Origin: Actinomycetes bacterium
GTDB lineage: Bacteria > Actinomycetota > Acidimicrobiia > Acidimicrobiales > Palsa-688
Length of the DNA: 14,189 nt
Assembly: GCA_021827225.1 (NCBI GenBank)
Contig: JAKAXG010000037.1
Span: 1-14,189 of the forward strand
Reading direction: 5' to 3'
In this document: positions 1 to 8,076 of the stretch, piece by piece
Layout: each line of letters opens with the position of its first letter
How positions within the stretch are numbered: position 1 is the stretch's first letter
Position numbers and translations under genes: made by a program
Notes under the pieces: generated by a model
Databases searched by the model: none
Told to the model about the DNA's origin: nothing
Seen by the model: only the letters and a program-made list of their open reading frames with translations

Positions 1-1
1 C

Positions 2-1880
<1,879 letters not shown>

Positions 1881-1894
<14 letters not shown>

Positions 1895-2627
1895 CGGGAC
1901 CATGGTGTCCGCCGGCGGCGCTGAAGGCGGCGCCGGCGCCGACGACCTCCGTGACGGTGGCCTCGGTGGCGATGACGCCCGCGACGGTGAGCCCGGGGAC
2001 GGCGATGTCCTCGCCGGTGAGCCCGGCGACGGTGGCGCCGGCGGCGACCAGGCCGGCTCCCCGGGGGCGGCTGACGGGCCGACGGGGCGGCGCCGCTCCC
2101 GGACGGTGCTCTACACCGCCATCGCCGTCGCGGTCGTCGTGGGCGTGCTGGTGGCCGTGCTGGCTTCGTCCAAACCGGTCAGCCAGAGCCTGGGGGCCAG
2201 CCCCCTGCTCGGCAAGCCGGCCCCGCCGGTGGCCGGCCCCGGGCTCAGCGGGACCGGGTACTACTCGCTCAACCAGTTCCACGGGAAGTGGGTACTCATC
2301 AACTTCTCGGCCAGCTGGTGCGTGCCGTGCCGCCAGGAGACCCCCCAGCTGCTGCGCTTCGAGAACGAGCACGCCCGGGCGGGTAATGCCGTCATCCTCG
2401 CCGTCTCGTTCGATCCCACCGACACCGCCAACCTGGCCGCCTTCCTCAAGTCCAGCGACGCCACCTGGCCGGCGGTGAAGGACCCCGGAGCAGAGGTGGC
2501 CTACGGCGTGAGCGGCATCCCCGAGTCCTACCTCGTCGCTCCCGGCGGAACGGTGGTGGCCAAGTTCCTGGGTGGGGTGACCGCATCGCAGATCGACCGG
2601 ATCATCCAGCGGGCGTCGGGGGCCTGA
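1881..2627 (+). CDS. ccmG: CcmG/DsbE/TlpA-type membrane-anchored thioredoxin
   Basis: This is a thiol-disulfide oxidoreductase that would keep apocytochrome (or CcmH) cysteines reduced outside the membrane before heme attachment. Of 248 residues, 1-70 are Asp/Gly-rich and cytoplasmic, 75-95 form one membrane helix, and 105-248 form the thioredoxin fold. The active site is FSASWCVPCRQ with Cys147 and Cys150, and the cis-proline lies in GIPESYLV (Pro214). The GTG start at 1881 overlaps the ccmF stop by 14 bases. An in-frame ATG at 1902 would drop only seven residues and is equally possible. The stop shares its A with the ATG of the next gene (TGATG), indicating translational coupling. Position between ccmF and ccmH supports CcmG rather than a generic ResA/TlpA. 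The acidic N-terminal extension is not typical of CcmG and carries a DNA repeat. Confidence 0.88.
1986..2034 (+). repeat. Degenerate 30-base direct repeat in the CcmG N-terminus
   Basis: Two copies of a 19-base unit starting GGTGAGCCCGG lie at 1986-2004 and 2016-2034, 30 bases apart, with two mismatches. They encode the repeated GEPGDG peptides of the low-complexity cytoplasmic N-terminus. The period is a multiple of three, so copy number can change without a frameshift. Confidence 0.6.
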
Positions 2628-3904
2628 TGGCCGCCCTGCGCAAGTGGGGACCCTGGGCGGTGTTGCTGGTCGTGGCGGCGGCCGCGCTCGCCATCGGCCT
2701 GCACCGCACCAGCACCCCCAGCCTCGACGCCCAGGTGCAGAGCATCGCCTCGCAGGCCCGCTGCCCGGTGTGCAACGGCGAGACGGTGGCCCAGTCCCAG
2801 ACCGCCCCGTCGGTGGAGATCCGCAACCAGATCCGCTCCGACCTCTTAGCCGGCAAGACCAAGAGCCAGATCCTCCACGAGCTGGTGCAGGACTACGGGC
2901 CCGGCGTCCTCGAGAAGCCCCAAACCAGCGGCATCGCGTTGGCGGTGTGGGTGGTGCCGGTGATCATCATCGTGGCGGCGGCGGCCGCCCTGGTGCTCGT
3001 CCTGCGGCGGTGGAAGGTGCGGGCCGGCCCGGCGGAAGGGTCACCGTCGACAGAAGCCCCGGCGGCCAGTGCCGCGGTCCCGGCGCCGGCCGCGAATAGC
3101 CCCGCGCCCGCGGCCCGGGTCGCTTCGGCCGTGCCCGCCCCGGTACGCGCCTCGGTGGCCGTGGCCGGGGAGGCTCCCGCCCCGGATGCGGCGCCGGCCC
3201 CGCCGGTCGACGCCCCTGTGGTGACGGAGCCGGCCCCGCCGGCCGACGCCCCCGTGGTGACGGCGCCGGATGGCGCCACTGCCCTCCGGCGCCGGCTCGG
3301 CGCGGGAGGCCCTGGTGGCGAGGGCTCCGACCGACCGGCGCGCCGCCGGCGGACCAGCTGGCTGGTCGGTGGTGTCGGGGCCGCCCTGGTGGCCGCCGGG
3401 GTGTCGTGGGCGGCTGTCGCCGCCTTCCACAACCGGCTTCCCGGCCAGTCGGTCAGCGGCCAGGCGCTCCCGGCGGAGAAGCTCACCGCCGACCTCCAGG
3501 CCGCCACCGACGACGCGGCGAAGAACGACGTGGTGAACGCCGTGAAGGAGTACGAGAAGGTTCTCAAGGTGGAACCGGACCAGGTCCAGGCCCTCACCGG
3601 GCTCGGGTGGGTCCTGGCCCAGACCGGTCAGCCCAGCCTGCTGCAGGAGGGACTCACCCAGCTGGCGTCGGCGGAACGGATCGACCCCACCTATGGGCCC
3701 GCCCACCTGTACCGGGGCCTGGCCCTGCTGGCCGAGGCCAACTACAGCCAGAGCGTGCCGGAACTGCAGTGGTATCTGGACCACAACCCGGACCCCCAGG
3801 TAACCGCCCAGGTCAAGAAGGCGCTTCAGCAGGCCCAGGCCGGTCAGGCGGCGTCGCCGGCCGGGTCGAAGGGGTCGAGCCCGGCGTCGGGGTCGTCGGG
3901 GTAG
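2627..3904 (+). CDS. ccmH: CcmH-CcmI-like fusion: apocytochrome c reductase plus TPR chaperone
   Basis: The N-terminal part is CcmH/CycL, which reduces apocytochrome c thiols and presents them for heme ligation. Residues 8-25 are a signal/anchor helix, the redox motif ARCPVCNG has Cys46 and Cys49, the family helices follow (ending YGPGVLEKP), and 103-127 is the second membrane helix. Residues ~130-215 are a Pro/Ala-rich linker containing a 36-base tandem repeat. A third membrane helix lies at 244-266 after a basic RRRR stretch, then TPR-like helices at ~286-400 (EYEKVLKVEPDQVQALTGLG and a second repeat), and a Gly/Ser tail. TPRs in this position match CcmI/NrfG-type domains that bind apocytochrome C-termini; E. 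coli CcmH is a comparable fusion. The ATG overlaps the upstream stop by one base. It is the last gene of the ccm operon here. Confidence 0.88.
   Translation: MAALRKWGPWAVLLVVAAAALAIGLHRTSTPSLDAQVQSIASQARCPVCNGETVAQSQTAPSVEIRNQIRSDLLAGKTKSQILHELVQDYGPGVLEKPQTSGIALAVWVVPVIIIVAAAAALVLVLRRWKVRAGPAEGSPSTEAPAASAAVPAPAANSPAPAARVASAVPAPVRASVAVAGEAPAPDAAPAPPVDAPVVTEPAPPADAPVVTAPDGATALRRRLGAGGPGGEGSDRPARRRRTSWLVGGVGAALVAAGVSWAAVAAFHNRLPGQSVSGQALPAEKLTADLQAATDDAAKNDVVNAVKEYEKVLKVEPDQVQALTGLGWVLAQTGQPSLLQEGLTQLASAERIDPTYGPAHLYRGLALLAEANYSQSVPELQWYLDHNPDPQVTAQVKKALQQAQAGQAASPAGSKGSSPASGSSG
3194..3265 (+). repeat. 36-base tandem duplication in the CcmH-CcmI linker
   Basis: Two adjacent 36-base units (3194-3229 and 3230-3265) differ at only a few bases and encode APPVDAPVVTEP / APPADAPVVTAP in the Pro/Ala-rich linker. 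It is an in-frame duplication that lengthens the spacer between the redox and TPR domains. Confidence 0.75.
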
Positions 3905-3982
3905 TCGGGAGCTCTCCCGGACCGTCGTCCGGCGGGAACTCCCCTGCGTCTCGTTGGTCTTTGGTGACACGCCATCGCCTTC

Positions 3983-4021
3983 GGTGACGTTTTTCCACCC
4001 GGGACGTGGATTCCCGTCACC
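3983..4021. terminator. Two-tier stem-loop between convergent genes, candidate bidirectional terminator
   Basis: The outer stem GGTGACG (3983-3989) pairs with CGTCACC (4015-4021). An internal bulge separates it from an inner stem TCCAC (3994-3998) / GTGGA (4006-4010) with a 7-base loop. It lies between the ends of ccmH (3904) and the minus-strand desulfurase (4077). The structure is strand-symmetric, but no long T-tract follows on either side, so it would be a non-canonical terminator. The rest of 3905-4076 holds no convincing ORF. Confidence 0.45.
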
Positions 4022-4052
4022 AGAGCCGGCGGAGGCCGGCGGAGGCAGGGAC

Positions 4053-4069
4053 GCCGGCGGCCCGCCGGC
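4053..4069 (-). terminator. GC hairpin just after the cysteine desulfurase stop
   Basis: GCCGGCG and CGCCGGC form a perfect 7-bp stem around a 3-base loop, starting 7 bases past the minus-strand TGA of the desulfurase. There is no T-tract, so it could be a T-less terminator, an mRNA 3'-end stabiliser, or simply GC-rich background. Confidence 0.35.
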
Positions 4070-4076
4070 ACCGCTC

Positions 4077-5219
4077 TCAGCCGGCGCGCAGCGCCCGCAG
4101 CCGGGCCACCACCTGGGGCAGGGCGGCCGCCGCCCGGTCGATGTCGGAGTCGGTCGTGGACCACCCCACGGACAACCGGAGGCTGCGTTCGGCGTCCACA
4201 CCCATGGCCTGCAGGACCGGCGAGGGCTCCAGGGCCTCGGACGAGCAGGAGCTGCCGGAGTGGGCGGCGATCCCCGCCTGGTCCAGCCCGAGCAGTACCG
4301 GCTCGGCCTCCACCCCGGTGATGCCCAGGCACAGGAGGTGGGGGAGCCGGGCGCCGGCGTCCGCCGGCCCGTAGAGCTCCACCCCGGGAACGGAGGAGAC
4401 AGCCGAGCGGAGGCGGGACGTGAACCCGGCGGCGGCCGCCGCCTCCCGGTCCAGGCCGCCGCCGGCCAGCTCGGTGGCGGCGGCGCCGAAGCCCACCGCG
4501 GCGGGCAGATTCTCTAGGCCGCCCCGCCGGGCTCGCTCCTGGGAGCCGCCCACGATGAACGGGGTGATGCGCAGGCCGCGCCGCACGAGCAGGGCGCCGA
4601 CCCCCTTGGGGCCGCCCAGCTTGTGGGCGCTGACCGACATCAGGTCGGCGCCGAGCCCGTCGAAGTCGATGGGGACGTGCCCGGCGGCGGCCGCCGCGTC
4701 GACGTGGAGCAGGGTGCCGTGGCGCCGGCACGCCTCGGCGACCGGGCCGACCGGCTGGAGGGTGCCCACCTCGTGGTTGGCCAGCTGGCACTGCACCAGC
4801 GAGACGGGACCCGAGCCCAGCGCCGCCGAGACCTCGGCCGGGTCGATCCGGCCGGTGCGGTCCACGCCCAGCGTCATGACCGACGCCGCCCACCTCTGCG
4901 ACGCCTCGCGCACCGCGCTGTGCTCCACGCCGGCCGTGAGCACCGGCCCCGGGCGCACCCCCAGGCCGGCGGTGAGCACCCCGAAGGCGGCGGCGTTGAT
5001 CGATTCGGTGGCGCCGGAGGTGAAGATGACCTGCCGGGACCGGGTGCCGAACAGCTCGGCCACCCGGTCCCGGGCGTCCTCCAGGGCGGCCCGGGCCATG
5101 CGCCCCTCGGTGTGGACCCGGCCGGGATCGGCCGCCGACAGCCATTCCCACATGGCCTGGGCGGCCGAGGGCCGCAGGGGAGAGGTGGACGCGTGGTCGA
5201 GGTAGGAGCGGCCGGTCAC
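4077..5219 (-). CDS. iscS: Cysteine desulfurase, NifS/IscS class V aminotransferase family
   Basis: A PLP enzyme converting L-cysteine to alanine and a protein persulfide that feeds Fe-S cluster or thio-nucleoside synthesis. Its 380 residues are a normal length. It shows YLDHASTSPLRP at the N-terminus, TSGATESINAA (cofactor phosphate binding, ~68-78), His100, ANHEVGTLQPV (~147-157), DAAAAAGHVPIDF with Asp174, the PLP lysine Lys200 in SVSAHKLGGPKG, GGSQERARRGGLENLPA (~224-240), and the catalytic cysteine Cys325 in HSGSSCSS. All catalytic residues are present. The start is GTG at 5219, only 10 bases after the stop of the upstream winged-helix regulator, so the two form a minus-strand operon. 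No IscU/SufU scaffold or MnmA neighbour lies in the window, so the sulfur acceptor is unknown. The divergent mrp gene favours a role in Fe-S assembly. Confidence 0.92.
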   Translation of the reverse strand: MTGRSYLDHASTSPLRPSAAQAMWEWLSAADPGRVHTEGRMARAALEDARDRVAELFGTRSRQVIFTSGATESINAAAFGVLTAGLGVRPGPVLTAGVEHSAVREASQRWAASVMTLGVDRTGRIDPAEVSAALGSGPVSLVQCQLANHEVGTLQPVGPVAEACRRHGTLLHVDAAAAAGHVPIDFDGLGADLMSVSAHKLGGPKGVGALLVRRGLRITPFIVGGSQERARRGGLENLPAAVGFGAAATELAGGGLDREAAAAAGFTSRLRSAVSSVPGVELYGPADAGARLPHLLCLGITGVEAEPVLLGLDQAGIAAHSGSSCSSEALEPSPVLQAMGVDAERSLRLSVGWSTTDSDIDRAAAALPQVVARLRALRAG

Positions 5220-5229
5220 GACCGGGGAT

Positions 5230-5982
5230 TCAGACGATGCTGACGCAGGCGTCGTCGCCGAGGGCCCGGGAGGACTCGGTGGCGACCACCGCCTCGCCGT
5301 AGAGGCCGCTCAACATGCCCCGTACCATGCCCCGGTCCACGGCGCAGATGACCGGGTGCTGCTTGGCCGTGTCGAAGAACGGGCAGGAGTCCTTGATCAG
5401 CGCCAGCGACCCGCCTCTGGCCTCGGCGTGGGCCTCGAAACCGTGGGCGGTCAGGGCGTCGGCGATGGCGTGCAGGGCCACCCGGAACGACCGGTGCCCC
5501 TCCCCGGGCGACATGGCTACGGCCAGGCGCCGCCCGTAGGCCTCCCCGACCTGCTCGGCCATGGCCTCGGCCTCGGCCTGCGGGATCCGGGACAGAGCCT
5601 CGCCGAGGAGGATGATGAGCAGGTCGTCACCGCGGCGGGGGGCGGGTATGCCCGTCTCGAGGGCGGTGGAGCGGTAGCGCTTGGACGGCCGGCCGGCGCC
5701 TCCGCCGAGCGGGCGCAGCACGAAGACCTCGAGGTAGCCGCCGGCGGTCAGCTTGTCCAGGTGGTGGCGGGCCACGTTGGAGTGCAGGGCGAAGCGCTCG
5801 GCCACCTCCGAGGCGGTGACCCCCTGGGGGCGCTCCCTGACGAACAGGTAGATCTGCCGGCGGGTGGGGTCGCCGAAGGCGGAGGTGACGGCGGCCACCG
5901 CGGCGGAGAACTGTGCGTCGCTGAGGGCGGACGGAGGCGTGGCCCCGATCTCGTCAGCCGGCTGGTCAGCTTCTGTCCCCAC
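5230..5982 (-). CDS. SufR-like winged-helix transcriptional regulator with candidate Fe-S cysteines
   Basis: A 250-residue DNA-binding protein. Residues ~28-105 form an ArsR/MarR-type winged helix (AFGDPTRRQIYLFVRE, then TASEVAERFALHSNVARHH, then a GRPSKRYR wing). The C-terminal half has an effector domain with only three cysteines, all clustered late: Cys200 (DSCPFFD), Cys213 (VICAVDRG) and Cys246 (DACVSIV). The C-x12-C spacing and late third cysteine resemble, as I recall, the Fe-S ligands of SufR repressors. It is co-transcribed with a cysteine desulfurase and divergent from mrp, which fits an iron-sulfur or redox sensor controlling both directions. The GTG start at 5982 lies 6 bases after a TAGAAT hexamer and has no ribosome binding site, suggesting a leaderless mRNA. 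The winged-helix call is firm; cluster binding is inferred. Confidence 0.82.
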   Translation of the reverse strand: MGTEADQPADEIGATPPSALSDAQFSAAVAAVTSAFGDPTRRQIYLFVRERPQGVTASEVAERFALHSNVARHHLDKLTAGGYLEVFVLRPLGGGAGRPSKRYRSTALETGIPAPRRGDDLLIILLGEALSRIPQAEAEAMAEQVGEAYGRRLAVAMSPGEGHRSFRVALHAIADALTAHGFEAHAEARGGSLALIKDSCPFFDTAKQHPVICAVDRGMVRGMLSGLYGEAVVATESSRALGDDACVSIV

Positions 5983-5988
5983 GGGAGT

Positions 5989-5994
5989 ATTCTA
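5989..5994 (-). promoter_or_regulatory. Candidate -10 element for a leaderless regulator transcript
   Basis: On the minus strand this reads TAGAAT, a good -10 hexamer, and ends 6 bases before the GTG at 5982. Transcription would therefore begin at or within a base of the start codon. No recognisable -35 (GAGATT at 17-base spacing) or Shine-Dalgarno is present. The hexamer lies inside the left arm of the near-palindrome. Confidence 0.45.
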
Positions 5995-6012
5995 ACTACC
6001 CACGTAGTAGAA
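5990..6012. promoter_or_regulatory. Near-palindromic candidate operator in the divergent promoter
   Basis: Core arms ACTAC (5995-5999) and GTAGT (6004-6008) flank CCAC, and symmetry extends outward through TTCT (5990-5993) and AGAA (6009-6012) with one unpaired A at 5994. It is an AT-rich island in GC-rich DNA, located between the divergent starts of the SufR-like regulator and mrp, and it overlaps the regulator's -10 hexamer. That is the expected position for an autoregulatory operator. Binding by the adjacent regulator is inference. Confidence 0.55.
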
Positions 6013-6017
6013 ATCTC

Positions 6018-6032
6018 CGCCGCCCGGCGGCG
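6018..6032 (+). other. GC inverted repeat in the mrp leader
   Basis: CGCCGCC and GGCGGCG are perfect inverse complements around a single C. As RNA this would be a 5-bp stem with a 5-base loop, 30 bases before the preferred mrp start. It may be chance in GC-rich sequence; no function is claimed. Confidence 0.3.
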
Positions 6033-6061
6033 CCTCCCCGATGCGGCCGCCGGAGACAAGG

Positions 6062-7291
6062 ATGTCCCCCATGGCTCTCAGCGAGCAGCAGTTGATGGAA
6101 GCTCTCCGACCGGTCACCGACCCGGAGCTGCACATGAGCATCGTGGATCTGGGGATGGTCCGCGGTCTCAGCGCCCGGCGAGGGCGGGTCTCGGCGACCA
6201 TCGCTCTCACGGTGGCCGGCTGCCCGATGCGCGACGAGGTCACCCGGCGGGTCCGCACCGCGCTGAGCGAGGTGCGGGGGGTGAAGGACGTGCAGGTGGA
6301 GCTCACGGTCATGAGCCCCGAGGAGCTCCAGCAGCTGCGCTCGCGGGTGGCGGGCCGGGCCGGTGACCCCCAGGCGTGGGGCTCCTCCCGCCCGGCGACG
6401 GTCGCGGCCACCGCCGAGGCCGGCGGCCACGGCGGGGGGCACTCGCACGGGTCGGGGCCGAGCCAGCGTCCCCTCGGCCACGAGGAGGGACGGCCGAACC
6501 CCTTCGGGCCGCAGAGCCGCACCCGGGTCATCGGCATCAGCTCCGGCAAGGGCGGGGTGGGCAAGTCCTCGGTGACGGTCAACCTGGCGGTGTCGCTGGC
6601 CCGGGCCGGCCACGACGTGGGCATCCTCGACGCCGACGTGTACGGGTTCTCGATCCCCGGGATGCTGGGGGTGAAGGAGGACCCGACCGTCCAGGACCTG
6701 AAGATGATCCCCCCGGAGGCGCACGGGGTGCGCTGCATCTCGATGGGCTTCTTCCTCGACGACCAGCAGCCGGTGGTGTGGCGGGGACCCATGCTCCACA
6801 AGGCCCTGGAGCAGTTCCTGGTGGACGTGGACTGGGGCGACCCGGAGTTCCTGCTCATCGACATGCCGCCCGGCACGGGCGACGTCGCCCTGTCCATGGC
6901 GCAGTACCTGCCCACCTCGGAGATGTACGTGGTGACCACCCCCCAGCCGGCCGCCCGCCGGGTGGCCCAGCGCAGCGCCTACATGGCCAAGAAGCTCAAC
7001 CTGCCCATGCGCGGCGTGATCGAGAACATGAGCTGGTGGACCGCGCCTGACGGCTCCCGCCAGACGCTCTTCGGGGAGGGGGGCGGCGCCCAGCTGGCCG
7101 AGGAGCTGGGGGTGCCGCTGCTCGGCCAGATCCCCCTCGACACCGCTCTCCGGGAGGGCGGCGACGCCGGCGCTCCCATCGCCGCCACCGCCCCCGAATC
7201 CGAGACGGCGCAGGCCTTCGCGGCCGTGGCCGCGGCCATCGTCGGCCGGGGCCGGGCCCGGGTGTTCCGCTCCGAGCTCACCGTCCGCTAG
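6062..7291 (+). CDS. mrp: Mrp/ApbC (NBP35-like) P-loop ATPase, Fe-S cluster carrier family
   Basis: A cytosolic ATPase of the family that carries [4Fe-4S] clusters to apoproteins. Numbered from 6062, residues ~4-90 are a DUF59/MIP18 domain (EALRPVTDPELHMSIVDLG, Cys54 in AGCPM). Residues ~121-140 are a His/Gly-rich linker. The MinD-type ATPase has a deviant Walker A GKGGVGKSS with signature Lys163 and catalytic Lys168, DADVYGFS, and LLIDMPPGTGD. The usual cluster-binding CxxC after ENMS is absent: the segment reads ENMSWWTAPDGSRQTLFG. Several actinobacterial Mrp proteins, as I recall, share this loss. The start was chosen because GGAG (6052-6055) sits 6 bases before ATG 6062; ATG 6041 and ATG 6071 are in frame and possible. 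Divergent from the SufR-like regulator and desulfurase, so it is probably co-regulated with them. Confidence 0.92.
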   Translation: MSPMALSEQQLMEALRPVTDPELHMSIVDLGMVRGLSARRGRVSATIALTVAGCPMRDEVTRRVRTALSEVRGVKDVQVELTVMSPEELQQLRSRVAGRAGDPQAWGSSRPATVAATAEAGGHGGGHSHGSGPSQRPLGHEEGRPNPFGPQSRTRVIGISSGKGGVGKSSVTVNLAVSLARAGHDVGILDADVYGFSIPGMLGVKEDPTVQDLKMIPPEAHGVRCISMGFFLDDQQPVVWRGPMLHKALEQFLVDVDWGDPEFLLIDMPPGTGDVALSMAQYLPTSEMYVVTTPQPAARRVAQRSAYMAKKLNLPMRGVIENMSWWTAPDGSRQTLFGEGGGAQLAEELGVPLLGQIPLDTALREGGDAGAPIAATAPESETAQAFAAVAAAIVGRGRARVFRSELTVR

Positions 7292-7362
7292 TCGGCCATG
7301 TAGGAGGGCCCGACCGGATGGGCGGCCTTCCCGCGGTCACATAGAGGGCGGCAGGGCGTGTA

Positions 7363-8076
7363 ATGGTGCACGTGGACGACGCCAAGCCCATAGGTCGACG
7401 GGTGGTGCTCGGCATGCTCGGCCTGGGCGCGGTCGGCGTGGTCGCCGGCAGGACCGTACAGAACGGCGTCGACGCCGCCCTGGCCCCGCTGCAGCGGGCC
7501 GACCCGACCGGCCTGTCGGGGCTGCTGCCCGGCGACTACTTCCGGATCTACACCGTCACCTCCGGCTACCCCTACCAGGCGCCGGCCCGGTACCGCCTGA
7601 CCGTCGACGGCCTGGTCGAGCGTCCCCTGCAGCTGGACCTGGCCGACCTGCGTTCCCGGGCCCCGACCCGGCTGGTCCGCGACTTCCAGTGCGTCACCGG
7701 CTGGCGGGTGCCGTCGGTCCACTGGGAGGGGGTGGCCCTGGCCGACCTGCTGGCCGAGGCGGGGGTGCGGTCGGGGGCGAAGGCGCTGCGCTTCGAGTCC
7801 TTCGACGGCGTCTACACCGAGAGCCTCACCCTCGCCGAGGCCCGCCGGCCCGACGTGGTGGTGGCGTACTCGATGGGCGGGGCCCCGTTGTCGCAGGCCC
7901 ACGGCGGCCCGGTCCGCCTCTACGTGGCGCCCATGTACGGCTACAAGTCGCTCAAGTGGCTGTCGAGGATCGAGGTGGTCGACCGGGTGGAGCCCGGCTA
8001 CTGGGAGACGGTCGGCAACTACGCCGTCGAGGCCTGGGTGGGCCACAGCAATGGCCGCAACGACCCGGCCACCTGA
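7363..8076 (+). CDS. Tat-exported molybdopterin oxidoreductase, sulfite-oxidase fold (MsrP/YedY-like)
   Basis: A 237-residue protein of the oxidoreductase molybdopterin-binding superfamily. The N-terminus carries a twin-arginine signal or anchor (IGRRVVLGMLGLGAVGVVAG, Arg12-Arg13), implying export of the folded cofactor-loaded enzyme. Residues ~58-205 are the sulfite-oxidase-like domain: YRLTVDGLVERPLQLDLADL, then RDFQCVTGWRVPSVHWEGV with Cys110 as the expected molybdenum thiolate ligand, ESFDGVYTESL, YSMGGAPLSQAHGGPVRL and APMYGYKSLKWLSRIEV. Signal cleavage is unclear, since no AxA site is obvious. It overlaps the following cytochrome b-like gene by 26 bases, which supplies a likely electron partner. 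The substrate cannot be read from sequence: sulfite, methionine sulfoxide or another S/N-oxide are all possible. It lacks the C-terminal dimerisation domain of true sulfite oxidases. Confidence 0.88.
   Translation: MVHVDDAKPIGRRVVLGMLGLGAVGVVAGRTVQNGVDAALAPLQRADPTGLSGLLPGDYFRIYTVTSGYPYQAPARYRLTVDGLVERPLQLDLADLRSRAPTRLVRDFQCVTGWRVPSVHWEGVALADLLAEAGVRSGAKALRFESFDGVYTESLTLAEARRPDVVVAYSMGGAPLSQAHGGPVRLYVAPMYGYKSLKWLSRIEVVDRVEPGYWETVGNYAVEAWVGHSNGRNDPAT

Noticed and set aside
1986..3265. CRISPR or mobile-element origin of the short direct repeats
   Set aside because: The repeats are only two copies each, in frame, inside low-complexity protein segments, without spacers, terminal inverted repeats or transposase genes.
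7291..7314. Possible hairpin (GTCGG ... CCGAC) right after the mrp stop
   Set aside because: Five-base stem plus a bulged extension, no T-tract, and partly overlapping the stop codon; too weak to call a terminator.
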